A stretch of 64,000 bases of DNA, taken from NCBI RefSeq assembly GCF_001436295.1, contig NZ_AYYY01000063.1, positions 86,675 to 150,674 of the forward strand. The letters run 5' to 3'. The stretch is from Paucilactobacillus vaccinostercus DSM 20634. Lineage in GTDB: Bacteria > Bacillota > Bacilli > Lactobacillales > Lactobacillaceae. This document shows, in pieces, positions 28,903 to 37,194 of this stretch. The translations under genes were made by a program, and so were the position numbers. The notes beneath the pieces were generated by a model. It had not been told where the DNA came from, searched no databases, and worked only from the letters and a program-made list of their open reading frames with translations. Every line of letters starts with the position of its first letter. Position 1 is the stretch's first letter.

Positions 28903-28933
28903 GTGGGAGGAGGAGAACTCCTCTCACTTTTTT
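28903..28933 (+). terminator. Hairpin terminator between gap and pgk
   Basis: GTGGGAGGAG pairs with CTCCTCTCAC (one G-T pair) around GAGAA, followed by six T. Partial termination would make gap mRNA more abundant than pgk mRNA. Confidence 0.85.
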
Positions 28934-28968
28934 AATATCAAACATCGATTAATTATAGGAGAGATACA

Positions 28969-30171
28969 ATGGCTAAATTAACTGTTGAAGACCTTGAATT
29001 AGAAGGCAAAAAAGTTTTAATGCGCGTTGATTTCAATGTGCCAATCAAAGACGGTGTGATTGGTAACGATAACCGAATCGTTGCTGCACTCCCAACAATC
29101 AAGTATGTAATGGAACATGGTGGCCGTGCCATCCTGTTATCACATCTTGGCCGGATCAAGAAGGAAGAAGACAAGCCTGCATTATCAATGCGTCCAGTTG
29201 CTGAACGTCTTTCAAACCTTCTCGATAAGCCAGTGACTTTTGTTCCTGTAACAGAAGGCAAACAGCTTGAAGATGCTATCGATAACATGAACAATGGCGA
29301 TGTATTGGTGATGGAAAATACTCGTTATGAAGACGTTGTTGATGGTGAGAATGTTAAGCGTGAATCAAAGAATGATCCTGAATTGGGCAAATACTGGGCA
29401 TCACTTGGCGACGTTTTTGTTAACGACGCCTTTGGAACTGCTCATCGTTCACACGCATCAAACGTGGGAATTGCTTCAAACATGGACCAAGCCGCTGCTG
29501 GTTTCTTAATGGAAAAGGAAATCAAGTTTATCGGTAACGCCGTTGATAACCCAGTTCACCCATTTGTTGCCATTCTTGGTGGTGCAAAGGTTTCTGATAA
29601 GATTGGTGTAATCAACAACTTACTCAGCAAGGCTGATAAAGTGATCGTTGGTGGTGGAATGACTTATACTTTCTACGCTGCTAAGGGTATTAAGATTGGG
29701 AACTCATTGGTCGAAGAAGACAAAATTGATTTAGCCAAGGAAATCATGGAAAAGGCCGGCGATAAGTTAGTATTGCCAATCGATTCTGTGATTGCGAAGG
29801 AATTCAATAACGATGCTGAAAGCAAGATCGTGGATAATGATATTCCTGATGGCTACATGGCCCTTGATATTGGACCTAAGTCAGTTGACTTGTTTAAAGA
29901 TGTTTTGAAGGATGCTAAGACGGTTGTTTGGAACGGACCAATGGGTGTGTTCGAAATGAGCAACTTTGCCAACGGAACACTTGAAATTGGTAAATTCTTG
30001 GGTACTTTAAGCGATGCAACAACCATTGTTGGTGGTGGAGATTCAACTGCTGCCGTTCAACAATTAGGCGTTGCTGATAGCCTCACTCACATTTCAACCG
30101 GTGGTGGTGCTTCACTTGAATATCTTGAAGGTAAGACATTACCAGGAATTGCTTCAATTTCTGAAAAATAG
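28969..30171 (+). CDS. pgk: Phosphoglycerate kinase
   Basis: Pgk transfers the acyl phosphate of 1,3-bisphosphoglycerate to ADP. The 400-residue two-domain enzyme shows [11 protein letters not shown] near residue 20, ILLSHLGR near 57, [11 protein letters not shown] near 170, the hinge and nucleotide region [14 protein letters not shown], and the glycine-rich [12 protein letters not shown] near the C-terminus. ATG 28969 follows AGGAGAG. No promoter is obvious in the 85-bp gap, so expression probably depends on read-through from gap. A terminator closes the unit and isolates it from the XrtG cassette. Confidence 0.98.
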   Translation: MAKLTVEDLELEGKKVLMRVDFNVPIKDGVIGNDNRIVAALPTIKYVMEHGGRAILLSHLGRIKKEEDKPALSMRPVAERLSNLLDKPVTFVPVTEGKQLEDAIDNMNNGDVLVMENTRYEDVVDGENVKRESKNDPELGKYWASLGDVFVNDAFGTAHRSHASNVGIASNMDQAAAGFLMEKEIKFIGNAVDNPVHPFVAILGGAKVSDKIGVINNLLSKADKVIVGGGMTYTFYAAKGIKIGNSLVEEDKIDLAKEIMEKAGDKLVLPIDSVIAKEFNNDAESKIVDNDIPDGYMALDIGPKSVDLFKDVLKDAKTVVWNGPMGVFEMSNFANGTLEIGKFLGTLSDATTIVGGGDSTAAVQQLGVADSLTHISTGGGASLEYLEGKTLPGIASISEK

Positions 30172-30180
30172 ATACATTCA

Positions 30181-30212
30181 AAAAAGAGAATCCACTTGGA
30201 CTCTCTTTTTTC
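30181..30212 (+). terminator. Intrinsic terminator after pgk
   Basis: AAAAAAGAGAATCC pairs with GGACTCTCTTTTTT (one mismatch) around a 4-nt loop. Confidence 0.85.
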
Positions 30213-30321
30213 TTACATAAAATTAGAAAATAACGTTAAAGTATATCGAAATTAATGTAGCACATGTATTATATAGAAGTAAGCACATAGTTACGGAAAT
30301 ATGACAAAGGGTGGCAGCGTA

Positions 30322-30350
30322 TTTACTGTTATTTGTTATAAATGTATAAT
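30322..30350 (+). promoter_or_regulatory. Promoter of the XrtG operon
   Basis: TTTACT (30322-30327), a 17-bp spacer and a perfect TATAAT (30345-30350). The leader is about 65 nt with AAGGGGAG before the ATG. The preceding AT-rich 110 bp holds no ORF. Confidence 0.7.
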
Positions 30351-30420
30351 GGCGTAAAAAGTAGGCTGAATTTAACAGATAGATATTCTTGGTTATCAAA
30401 AGATTTGTAAGGGGAGTAAT

Positions 30421-31986
30421 ATGAAAAATTCACTAATAATGCTAATGGCATGCTTGGGGGTGGTGTCGATAGCTACACCAGCTATTCATGCTGATAGTGA
30501 CGGAACATTAGATTCAAGTTCAAGTTCAAGTTCAAGTTCTAGTTCTAGTTCAAGCTCAGATAATGTATCGTCGAGCAGTTCTTCGAATAAAAAAGTTTCA
30601 ACCAGTAGTTCGTCAACCAATAATGCCATTTCAAGTTCGTCCGATAATTCTGTAAGTAATAATTCTTCTGAGAGTTCACTGCAGGCGCTTTTGAGCAGTT
30701 CTGCAAGTGGTGTACTAAGCAGTAGTTCATCGTCGAGCTCAACTGACAAGACATTTACTAATAGTGATGATTATTGGAATAGTGTTGATAAACAAAACGG
30801 TAATAACGGTCAGACATATGCTTGTGCTAATGATGCTAACAATGTCTATATCTATGCAACTAGCAGTTGGTGGATTCCCAATAATGGATATACTGTTAAA
30901 ATTGGTGAAAAAACATATGACTTATCTTTGAGTGAAAATGTTAGTAATCTTAGTGATGGACAAACAAAAACGGTACAAGTTGAATCAAATGGAACTTCTG
31001 CCATTGTTGGAACAGCTGTAATTACGGTAACTGGCAGTACATATACGATTAAAATGAATGTATCATTTTCTGATCTTGGAGCGGCTTCTGCAGTTAAGAC
31101 GGTCGTTTTTTCAAATAATCAATTAGGTGGCCCAGATGCAACGTCAGAGAATATTGATTTATCGACTGCATTTAATAGTGCGGCCGTAAGTGATGAGTCT
31201 GGTGATACAATTAATACGAATTTATCTAGTGCACTTCAAGGAAGTGGCGCTATTTCGCAAGCACTTGGTCAATCGTCAACAGATGATGCTAACACCGAAA
31301 CGAGTCTGGCTGAAAACAATAATGCTTCTGGGAAACTTGATATTAAGATTGATGGAGATTATGATGACTGGGCAAATTTAACTAAGTCGAATTTGTATTC
31401 AAATGGTGATACCTATAATCATAAAGAAGGGGCTTTGGTAGCGGATAGTAAGAGTATCTACTTTTATCTGAATATGGCTCCGGATACTTCTGAGGTACAT
31501 CAAGGTGGTTATTACAGGGTGCAACCCGGTAACTACCAATTAAATGTCGGTGGTAAAACATTTACAGTGAATTTAGTGTATCCTGGAACAGAAACTGCGA
31601 TCGATGTTGATTCAATTAAATCGGGAGATAATGTAACGGCTGATATCTGGGTCTATGACAATAGTGATGGGTCTTACTACAAGGTTGCCGGTGGTCAGGC
31701 CGAAATTTATCAAAAATTAATGGACAGTACTGGAGATGCAAGTCAACAACTTGAATTTGATATTCCCATATCTGGCTTGCAGGGACTTTCCGATACTAGT
31801 GATCAGACAATTAAGATTAGTCATGGCGCTATTTGGGATGGCACATTGGAGACAACTGGTGGAAGCACTGGCCCCGTCGTACTAGCGGGTGCTGGTTTTG
31901 TGATCGCATCTATGTCAGTTATCAAAATGACGGGATTGACGGGTGATAAATTGAAGAAAAAGAGATATACGGTGACAAAACCATGA
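30421..31986 (+). CDS. Secreted Ser-rich protein with Firmicu-CTERM-like sorting tail
   Basis: A 521-residue predicted surface protein. It has a signal peptide (residues 1-24, ending IHA), a Ser-rich low-complexity region (about 29-107), a first folded region (about 108-245), a linker, and a second domain starting KLDIKIDGDYDDW (about 310-470). The C-terminus is STGP (482-485), then one hydrophobic helix (486-504) and the basic end DKLKKKRYTVTKP. This tripartite tail is the pattern of the Firmicu-CTERM domain, the predicted substrate of exosortase XrtG. Its stop overlaps the exosortase start (ATGA). The Ser tract is the likely target of the downstream glycosyltransferases. Function on the surface is unknown. 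Confidence 0.85.
   Translation: MKNSLIMLMACLGVVSIATPAIHADSDGTLDSSSSSSSSSSSSSSSDNVSSSSSSNKKVSTSSSSTNNAISSSSDNSVSNNSSESSLQALLSSSASGVLSSSSSSSSTDKTFTNSDDYWNSVDKQNGNNGQTYACANDANNVYIYATSSWWIPNNGYTVKIGEKTYDLSLSENVSNLSDGQTKTVQVESNGTSAIVGTAVITVTGSTYTIKMNVSFSDLGAASAVKTVVFSNNQLGGPDATSENIDLSTAFNSAAVSDESGDTINTNLSSALQGSGAISQALGQSSTDDANTETSLAENNNASGKLDIKIDGDYDDWANLTKSNLYSNGDTYNHKEGALVADSKSIYFYLNMAPDTSEVHQGGYYRVQPGNYQLNVGGKTFTVNLVYPGTETAIDVDSIKSGDNVTADIWVYDNSDGSYYKVAGGQAEIYQKLMDSTGDASQQLEFDIPISGLQGLSDTSDQTIKISHGAIWDGTLETTGGSTGPVVLAGAGFVIASMSVIKMTGLTGDKLKKKRYTVTKP
30514..30558 (+). repeat. In-frame hexanucleotide Ser tract
   Basis: Four perfect TCAAGT units (30514-30537), two TCTAGT and one TCAAGC follow in frame, each coding Ser-Ser. 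Slippage would change length by two Ser without a frameshift. Confidence 0.85.
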
Positions 31987-32594
31987 ACGTATACATTATA
32001 GTTGGGACAATTATATGGCTATATGTTTTGTCTGTTTTAAAGCGGTCAAAGTTATCCGCTTTTTTCTTTATTGTTGGAAGCGGGGGCCTATTTTTCATCT
32101 TAATTGCGTTAAGTGATCCATACTGGGTTTGGTTTTTTACACATGCCGTTCTTCATGGCATTGGATGGTTGGGTGGACTTACTCATATGAGCACGATTAT
32201 GCCCAAATATGGGTTAGTGAGCATTAGTAATCCGACATCCCCAGTCATGATGTCGATTGATTATGAATGTTCAGGGATTATTGAAACTACTGCGTTTATA
32301 AGTTTGGCGGTCTTTTACCCACTATTTAACAAATTTGAGAAAGTTTTCTTTGTTTTATGGGGAATTTTATGGATTTATTTGGCAAATGTCATTCGTCTGA
32401 TGACTGTGATTACAATCACACATTTTGGTGGTGGCAATCTATTCTTTTTGGCTCATTCAGTTATAGGACGAATGGTATTTTATGTTTTAGTGATCGTATT
32501 GTATTATAACGTTTTTACTTACTCACAAATTTCGCATAGCTTATATAATAATTTTAAAGCGCGAATGCATAGGATTCGATTTAGAAGGGAGTAA
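31983..32594 (+). CDS. xrtG: Exosortase family protein XrtG
   Basis: Exosortases are membrane cysteine transpeptidase-like enzymes, unrelated to sortases, that cut C-terminal tripartite tails and transfer the protein to another anchor. This 203-residue protein has about six membrane segments and the conserved set: C96 in YECSGIIE, R138 in LANVIRLMT, and H158 in LAHSVIGR (H147 is an alternative). The size and motifs match the Gram-positive XrtG type. It is translationally coupled to the substrate gene (4-bp overlap), and the glycosyltransferase starts 9 bp after it. The assignment rests on motifs; activity is inferred from the family. Confidence 0.88.
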   Translation: MNVYIIVGTIIWLYVLSVLKRSKLSAFFFIVGSGGLFFILIALSDPYWVWFFTHAVLHGIGWLGGLTHMSTIMPKYGLVSISNPTSPVMMSIDYECSGIIETTAFISLAVFYPLFNKFEKVFFVLWGILWIYLANVIRLMTVITITHFGGGNLFFLAHSVIGRMVFYVLVIVLYYNVFTYSQISHSLYNNFKARMHRIRFRRE

Positions 32595-32603
32595 AAAATC
32601 AAT

Positions 32604-33941
32604 ATGGAATACTGGTTAAATTTAACATTATTTAAAATGGGATTCTGGCTTACTTGGGCTTTAATTCCAATCGTGGTTGAAATTATACCGGCTTTTTTTT
32701 CGATTTTTAGACTCTTTTTGAAAAATTTGCGACACAAAAAATTAGAGATGCCTGATAAAATGCCATTTATTTCTGTAATTGTCCCCGTCTACAATTCCGA
32801 GGATACGCTGTATCGTTGTATTCAATCAATTCATGATTCTACGTATCCAACGGAGTTAGTGCAGGTGATCTTGGCAGATAATCAGAGTACAGATAGTAGT
32901 TTTGAAGTGTTCAGCCGTGCTCACTCGCATTTTAGTGATATGCATATGCAGTTGATTCATACCGAGCAAGGAAAGGCTAAAGCACTTAACTCGGCGATAT
33001 ATGAAAGCATTGGGACTTACATATTTAACATAGACAGCGATGGTGTCCTCGAATCGCACGCACTGATGAATATGGTGCTACGTTTTGAAAATGACTATGA
33101 TGCAGCAGCGATGACTGGCACAATATTAACTCAAAAGGAACAAATTAAGACTCAAAAGGGATTTTTTAGAAAAATACTGAATAAAAACGAATATTTTGAA
33201 TATGCACAGGCGTTTTTGTCTGGCAGAGTGATCGAGTCCGATAGTAACCAAATGTTTACAATGTCTGGTGCCTTTTCAGCCTTTAGAAAAGAAGCATTAC
33301 TCAACACATTTATGTATAGCACTTCAACGGTTGGCGAAGATACCGATATGACCTTTCAAATTCGTGAAAAACTAAAACGAAAGGTTGTTATTTGTTCGGA
33401 TGCAATTTTTTATATTGAGCCAATTAATCGATTGTCGCAATTATATACACAACGTCAGCGATGGCAACGAGGAGAAATTGAAGTTTCGCAGGAATATTCA
33501 AAGCATATTGAATTAAAAAATTTCTTTAGTAATTTCTTAATTCGACGCATGATTATTGATCATACATTTTTGTTTCCTAAGATGATTTGGATTTTTGCCA
33601 GTATTGCGTTACTTTTTTTTCGATATTCAGTCATTATGATGGCAATGTCATACTTTATTATTTATATCCTCTATGTGGTTGTCGCACTATTTAATTATGT
33701 ATGTGTGCGGATGTTATTGCGTGATTTTACAGAAGAACGACGCTTTTATACGCGACTTGCTTGGGTAGCGTTGACATTACCAATCTATAATTTTGTTGTT
33801 GCATTTATTCGATTCGTTGGAATTTTAAATACGATGACGGAGATGGCTGTTTGGAACACGAAAAAATTTGATGATGAAGTTGGAAGTGTCCGATCTGTTT
33901 TCAAAGAGGATTTACAGCGAGTCAAAGAAACTCGGAAGTAA
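32604..33941 (+). CDS. XrtG-associated family 2 glycosyltransferase
   Basis: A 445-residue processive GT2 enzyme with an N-terminal membrane helix, the catalytic domain (VIVPVYNSEDTLYRCI; ADNQSTDSSFE; FNIDSDGVL as the DXD; GEDTDMTFQ; QRQRWQRG as the Q-RW motif) and three or four C-terminal helices. It resembles glycosyltransferases found with exosortase XrtG. It likely transfers or polymerises sugar from a nucleotide sugar onto a lipid carrier or glycan at the inner face of the membrane; the sugar is unknown. ATG 32604 follows AAGGGAG. It sits between the exosortase and three GT-C-like genes. Confidence 0.88.
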   Translation: MEYWLNLTLFKMGFWLTWALIPIVVEIIPAFFSIFRLFLKNLRHKKLEMPDKMPFISVIVPVYNSEDTLYRCIQSIHDSTYPTELVQVILADNQSTDSSFEVFSRAHSHFSDMHMQLIHTEQGKAKALNSAIYESIGTYIFNIDSDGVLESHALMNMVLRFENDYDAAAMTGTILTQKEQIKTQKGFFRKILNKNEYFEYAQAFLSGRVIESDSNQMFTMSGAFSAFRKEALLNTFMYSTSTVGEDTDMTFQIREKLKRKVVICSDAIFYIEPINRLSQLYTQRQRWQRGEIEVSQEYSKHIELKNFFSNFLIRRMIIDHTFLFPKMIWIFASIALLFFRYSVIMMAMSYFIIYILYVVVALFNYVCVRMLLRDFTEERRFYTRLAWVALTLPIYNFVVAFIRFVGILNTMTEMAVWNTKKFDDEVGSVRSVFKEDLQRVKETRK

Positions 33942-33977
33942 AAGATTTTAATTTGATTGGTTGGGGAGTTTTTTACC

Positions 33978-35585
33978 GTGAATAAGAAGTTGTTTCGCAT
34001 TAGCAATCGGGGCATTTTATATCTTTTTAATTTTTTGTTTGGTATCACGTTTATTTGTGCAGTCACATTTCCTAATTTAATTGTTGGTGATAATTTAACA
34101 ACAGGTGCGGGAACGACTATTGTAACCACGATGTTCTTGATTTTTGTCGTCACGATTGTCGTTGCAATCATTGTTTATCCAAAAATCCGTCACATAGCGT
34201 GGCGGATTTTTGTACAGCATCAACTGTTAACAGCGAGCTTATTAATGGGCGTGGTAATGGCATGGCAATTGCTGTTTATAATATGTGTTCATCCAGCGAT
34301 TGGGTTTGATGTTGGTGCAATTCATCTGGGATTAATAGAACCCCAGAATAGTCAACTTCAAGCCTATTTCAGTATTAATCCTAATAACTTACCGTTACTA
34401 TTGATATTACATGGAGTGGCACAGCTCTTACATAGTACTTCATGGTTAGCAATGGATTTGGTAACCATGATCGTCGTTGATCTTTCAGCATTACTAAATA
34501 TTATTTCAATTCGCATTATAGATCGACAAAAGACGGCATTAGGCATTTATATTCATGCAATATGGCTTTCGATTTTCCCGATGATTATTGTGCCCTATAC
34601 GGATACTTGGGTATTGCCTTTAGTATCTTGTTACATGTTTTGCTATTTTAGTTTGCGCTTTGGTCATTTACGATTTAGGTCAGCATACTTTGTAGCATTT
34701 TTGTTAGGTCTGTCAATTGCTGGTGCGTATTTTATGAAACCTTCTGCGATTATTCCAGTAATTGCAATAATTTTGATTGAAATATTATATTGGATTCAAA
34801 ATCATACAATCAAATTATTTACGTTCAGACAACTTACAATTCAAAGGATTAATCACGGAATCGATCGAATTTTAACATTTCGGATGATGATCCCAATGAT
34901 TGTTTTGCTGACATTGGGAGGCGCGTATTTTGGAGGTAACTATTATTTAAATAATCAGAACTACGTTGTTGTTAATCGTCAACGGGCAATTCCGGCGATT
35001 CATTTTATGAGTATGGGAGTATCTGGAGAAGGTGGATATAATGCCCATGATGCATTGATAATGGCCGAATTACCTACGAAAGAAGCTCGTGTAGCGTACT
35101 CAAGGAACATGCTAGTATCGCGAATGAAGAAAATGGGGGTCTTGGGATACGGAAAGTTTTTACTGAAAAAGCAACGCAATAATACTGCGGATGGCACCTT
35201 TGCCTGGGTTAAAGAAGGTCATTTTATTAATGATGGTGTGACTCATCCAGCACACCGTGGCTTTGCTGGCAGCCTCCGACAGTTTGTTTATTTGTATGGA
35301 ACTCATATTGGCGATTTTCGATTTTTAGCACAGTTTTGGTGGGTTATTTGGCTGGGAATGATTTTCTTCAGCTGGCGTAATCGGCAAATGGTAGTTCAGC
35401 TATTTCGACTAGCAATTATCGGCGGAATGCTTTTTTTACTTATGTTTGAAGGTGGTCGAAGTCGGTATTTAATTCAATTTCTGCCAATCTTTTTATTAAT
35501 GGCGACCTTGGTGGCGGAAGAGTCTTACCGCCTTCTTGGTGGATTATTTAAAGTTGGATTTGCAAGGCGTCAGAATAAAGCGTGA
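33978..35585 (+). CDS. XrtG-associated GT-C-like membrane protein, copy 1
   Basis: A 535-residue polytopic protein with about 12 helices. The first outer loop carries GFDVGAIHLGL (acidic residue typical of GT-C catalysis), followed by SINPNNLPLLL and YTDTWVLP. A large extracytoplasmic domain (about 340-450) includes HFMSMGVSGEGG and NTADGTFAWV, and the last helix is preceded by MFEGGRSRYLIQF, similar to the sugar-lipid site of PMT-like enzymes. It is the first of three tandem paralogues and probably glycosylates a secreted substrate from a lipid-linked donor. GTG 33978 is chosen from GGGGAG upstream. Confidence 0.8.
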   Translation: MNKKLFRISNRGILYLFNFLFGITFICAVTFPNLIVGDNLTTGAGTTIVTTMFLIFVVTIVVAIIVYPKIRHIAWRIFVQHQLLTASLLMGVVMAWQLLFIICVHPAIGFDVGAIHLGLIEPQNSQLQAYFSINPNNLPLLLILHGVAQLLHSTSWLAMDLVTMIVVDLSALLNIISIRIIDRQKTALGIYIHAIWLSIFPMIIVPYTDTWVLPLVSCYMFCYFSLRFGHLRFRSAYFVAFLLGLSIAGAYFMKPSAIIPVIAIILIEILYWIQNHTIKLFTFRQLTIQRINHGIDRILTFRMMIPMIVLLTLGGAYFGGNYYLNNQNYVVVNRQRAIPAIHFMSMGVSGEGGYNAHDALIMAELPTKEARVAYSRNMLVSRMKKMGVLGYGKFLLKKQRNNTADGTFAWVKEGHFINDGVTHPAHRGFAGSLRQFVYLYGTHIGDFRFLAQFWWVIWLGMIFFSWRNRQMVVQLFRLAIIGGMLFLLMFEGGRSRYLIQFLPIFLLMATLVAEESYRLLGGLFKVGFARRQNKA

Positions 35586-35614
35586 AATGATGAGAATTGG
35601 GTGGTGAATGTAAT

Positions 35615-37180
35615 ATGAGAAATAGGATTAGAAATGCAATTGATATTACTATTTTGGGGTTGTTTATATTAATATTGGCGGGCACTTTTGCGTCTAAGAA
35701 TTTTACAGATACACAGCAGTTCGGCCTCGTAGTGGCGTGGTTATTCTTTATCGCCGGTATAATTACTATTTTTGCGAGAGAACATGATATTGTGTTAAAA
35801 GAATTCAAAAAATTGAGTCTTTTAACGCATAAAGCCTGGCTTTTTTGGGCTTTGGTAATCGTATATCAATTGATTTTGATTCGATTTTTTTCTTTTCAGA
35901 CAGGGTACGATGCTGGAATTGTAAGAGCAGCGGCAATGGGGGTAAGAAGTAACTGGTATTTTTCGATTAATCCGAACAATTTAGGCTTGTTATACCTTGA
36001 ACGATTGATTTTTATAATTAGTAAAATACTGGGAATTCATAATTTTAGTTATATGCTTAATGCTGTTAATTTAGTATTTATTGATGGTGCCATTTTGATG
36101 ATGTCAGTGATATTAAGGAAGTACACGAATAAAAAAATCATTTGGGCGTTGCTACCGGTAACATTTATTATTTCACCGTGGGTCGTCGTTGCCTATTCTG
36201 ACACTTTTATGCTACCTTTATTAGCTTGCCTGCTTTGGATAATTCAAAATGTGACTGAGCTTGTAAAAAAACATCAATTGACCATTAAAGCGATTGTAAT
36301 CAATGGTCTGTCTTTTGGTGGGTTGCTGTTTTTTGCATATCAGCTTAGGCCGACGATCCTAATTATAGTCGTTGCAATTGGTGTCGAAGTCCTGTTTTCG
36401 TTGTTGTTAACGGAACGAAAACAGAAGAACAAACGACAATGTCTGTTATATATCATTGTCGGCATGGCAACGGTAATCGGTTTATTTGGTGTTCTTCAAA
36501 TTGGTAAAAGTTACGCGACCAAAAATGAAACACTGGTCAATATTAATAAAAACGTCAGTTTCACACCGACCCATTTTATCATGATGGGTATGAGTACGGA
36601 TTCGCAAGGTGGTTTTTCTATGAAGGACTACGACTACAGCCTAAAGTATGCGGTTAAAGGCGACCAAAAGCATAGTCAGGGTGAGGAAGATCGTGCGAAT
36701 ATTCGAAAGATCAAGAAGAGATTAAAAAATTTTGGAGTGACCGGGTACTTAAAATTTTTAGCACTGAAATATTACAGAAATACAAGTGACGGGACGTTAG
36801 CATGGGCCAATGATAGCTCGCTTTATTCAGTCTCAGTGAAAAAACATTCGGTGCTATATTCACTGTTACATCCGTATGGATCTCGATATTCCTATTTTAG
36901 AATTGTTGCTCAAATTTTGTGGATTTTTACTATGATCGGAGTGGTACTTAGTCTATTGGACAGCTCATTGTTCGCACGGATACTAAGAATGTCATTTATC
37001 GGGTTACTATTGTTTTTACTGATTTTCGAAGGTGGTCGTTCCAGATATATGCTCCAGTTCATTCCAATTATCGGACTGCTTTCAATGATTGGCTGGTCTA
37101 AACTCAAAGCTTTGAATTTACCTCGGATACTGGAATGGCATCTGGATAGTTCAAGTAACCTGTCAAATAAACGTAGATAG
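35615..37180 (+). CDS. XrtG-associated GT-C-like membrane protein, copy 2
   Basis: A 521-residue paralogue of the preceding gene. It keeps the loop acid in GYDAGIVRAAA, SINPNNLGLLYLER, YSDTFMLPLL, HFIMMGMSTDSQGG, the basic stretch KIKKRLKNFGVTGYLKFL, NTSDGTLAWA and IFEGGRSRYMLQF, so it has every motif expected of an active GT-C enzyme. ATG 35615 follows GGGTGGTGA; a TTG 18 nt upstream is a less likely start. It is 29 bp after copy 1. The TAG stop overlaps GTG 37180, but the next gene more likely starts at 37195. Confidence 0.8.
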   Translation: MRNRIRNAIDITILGLFILILAGTFASKNFTDTQQFGLVVAWLFFIAGIITIFAREHDIVLKEFKKLSLLTHKAWLFWALVIVYQLILIRFFSFQTGYDAGIVRAAAMGVRSNWYFSINPNNLGLLYLERLIFIISKILGIHNFSYMLNAVNLVFIDGAILMMSVILRKYTNKKIIWALLPVTFIISPWVVVAYSDTFMLPLLACLLWIIQNVTELVKKHQLTIKAIVINGLSFGGLLFFAYQLRPTILIIVVAIGVEVLFSLLLTERKQKNKRQCLLYIIVGMATVIGLFGVLQIGKSYATKNETLVNINKNVSFTPTHFIMMGMSTDSQGGFSMKDYDYSLKYAVKGDQKHSQGEEDRANIRKIKKRLKNFGVTGYLKFLALKYYRNTSDGTLAWANDSSLYSVSVKKHSVLYSLLHPYGSRYSYFRIVAQILWIFTMIGVVLSLLDSSLFARILRMSFIGLLLFLLIFEGGRSRYMLQFIPIIGLLSMIGWSKLKALNLPRILEWHLDSSSNLSNKRR

Positions 37181-37194
37181 TGGGGGAACATTTT

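Noticed and set aside
30486..30749. Long opposite-strand ORF rich in Leu/Glu across the Ser tract
   Set aside because: It is the antisense shadow of repeated Ser codons and has no promoter or ribosome binding site.
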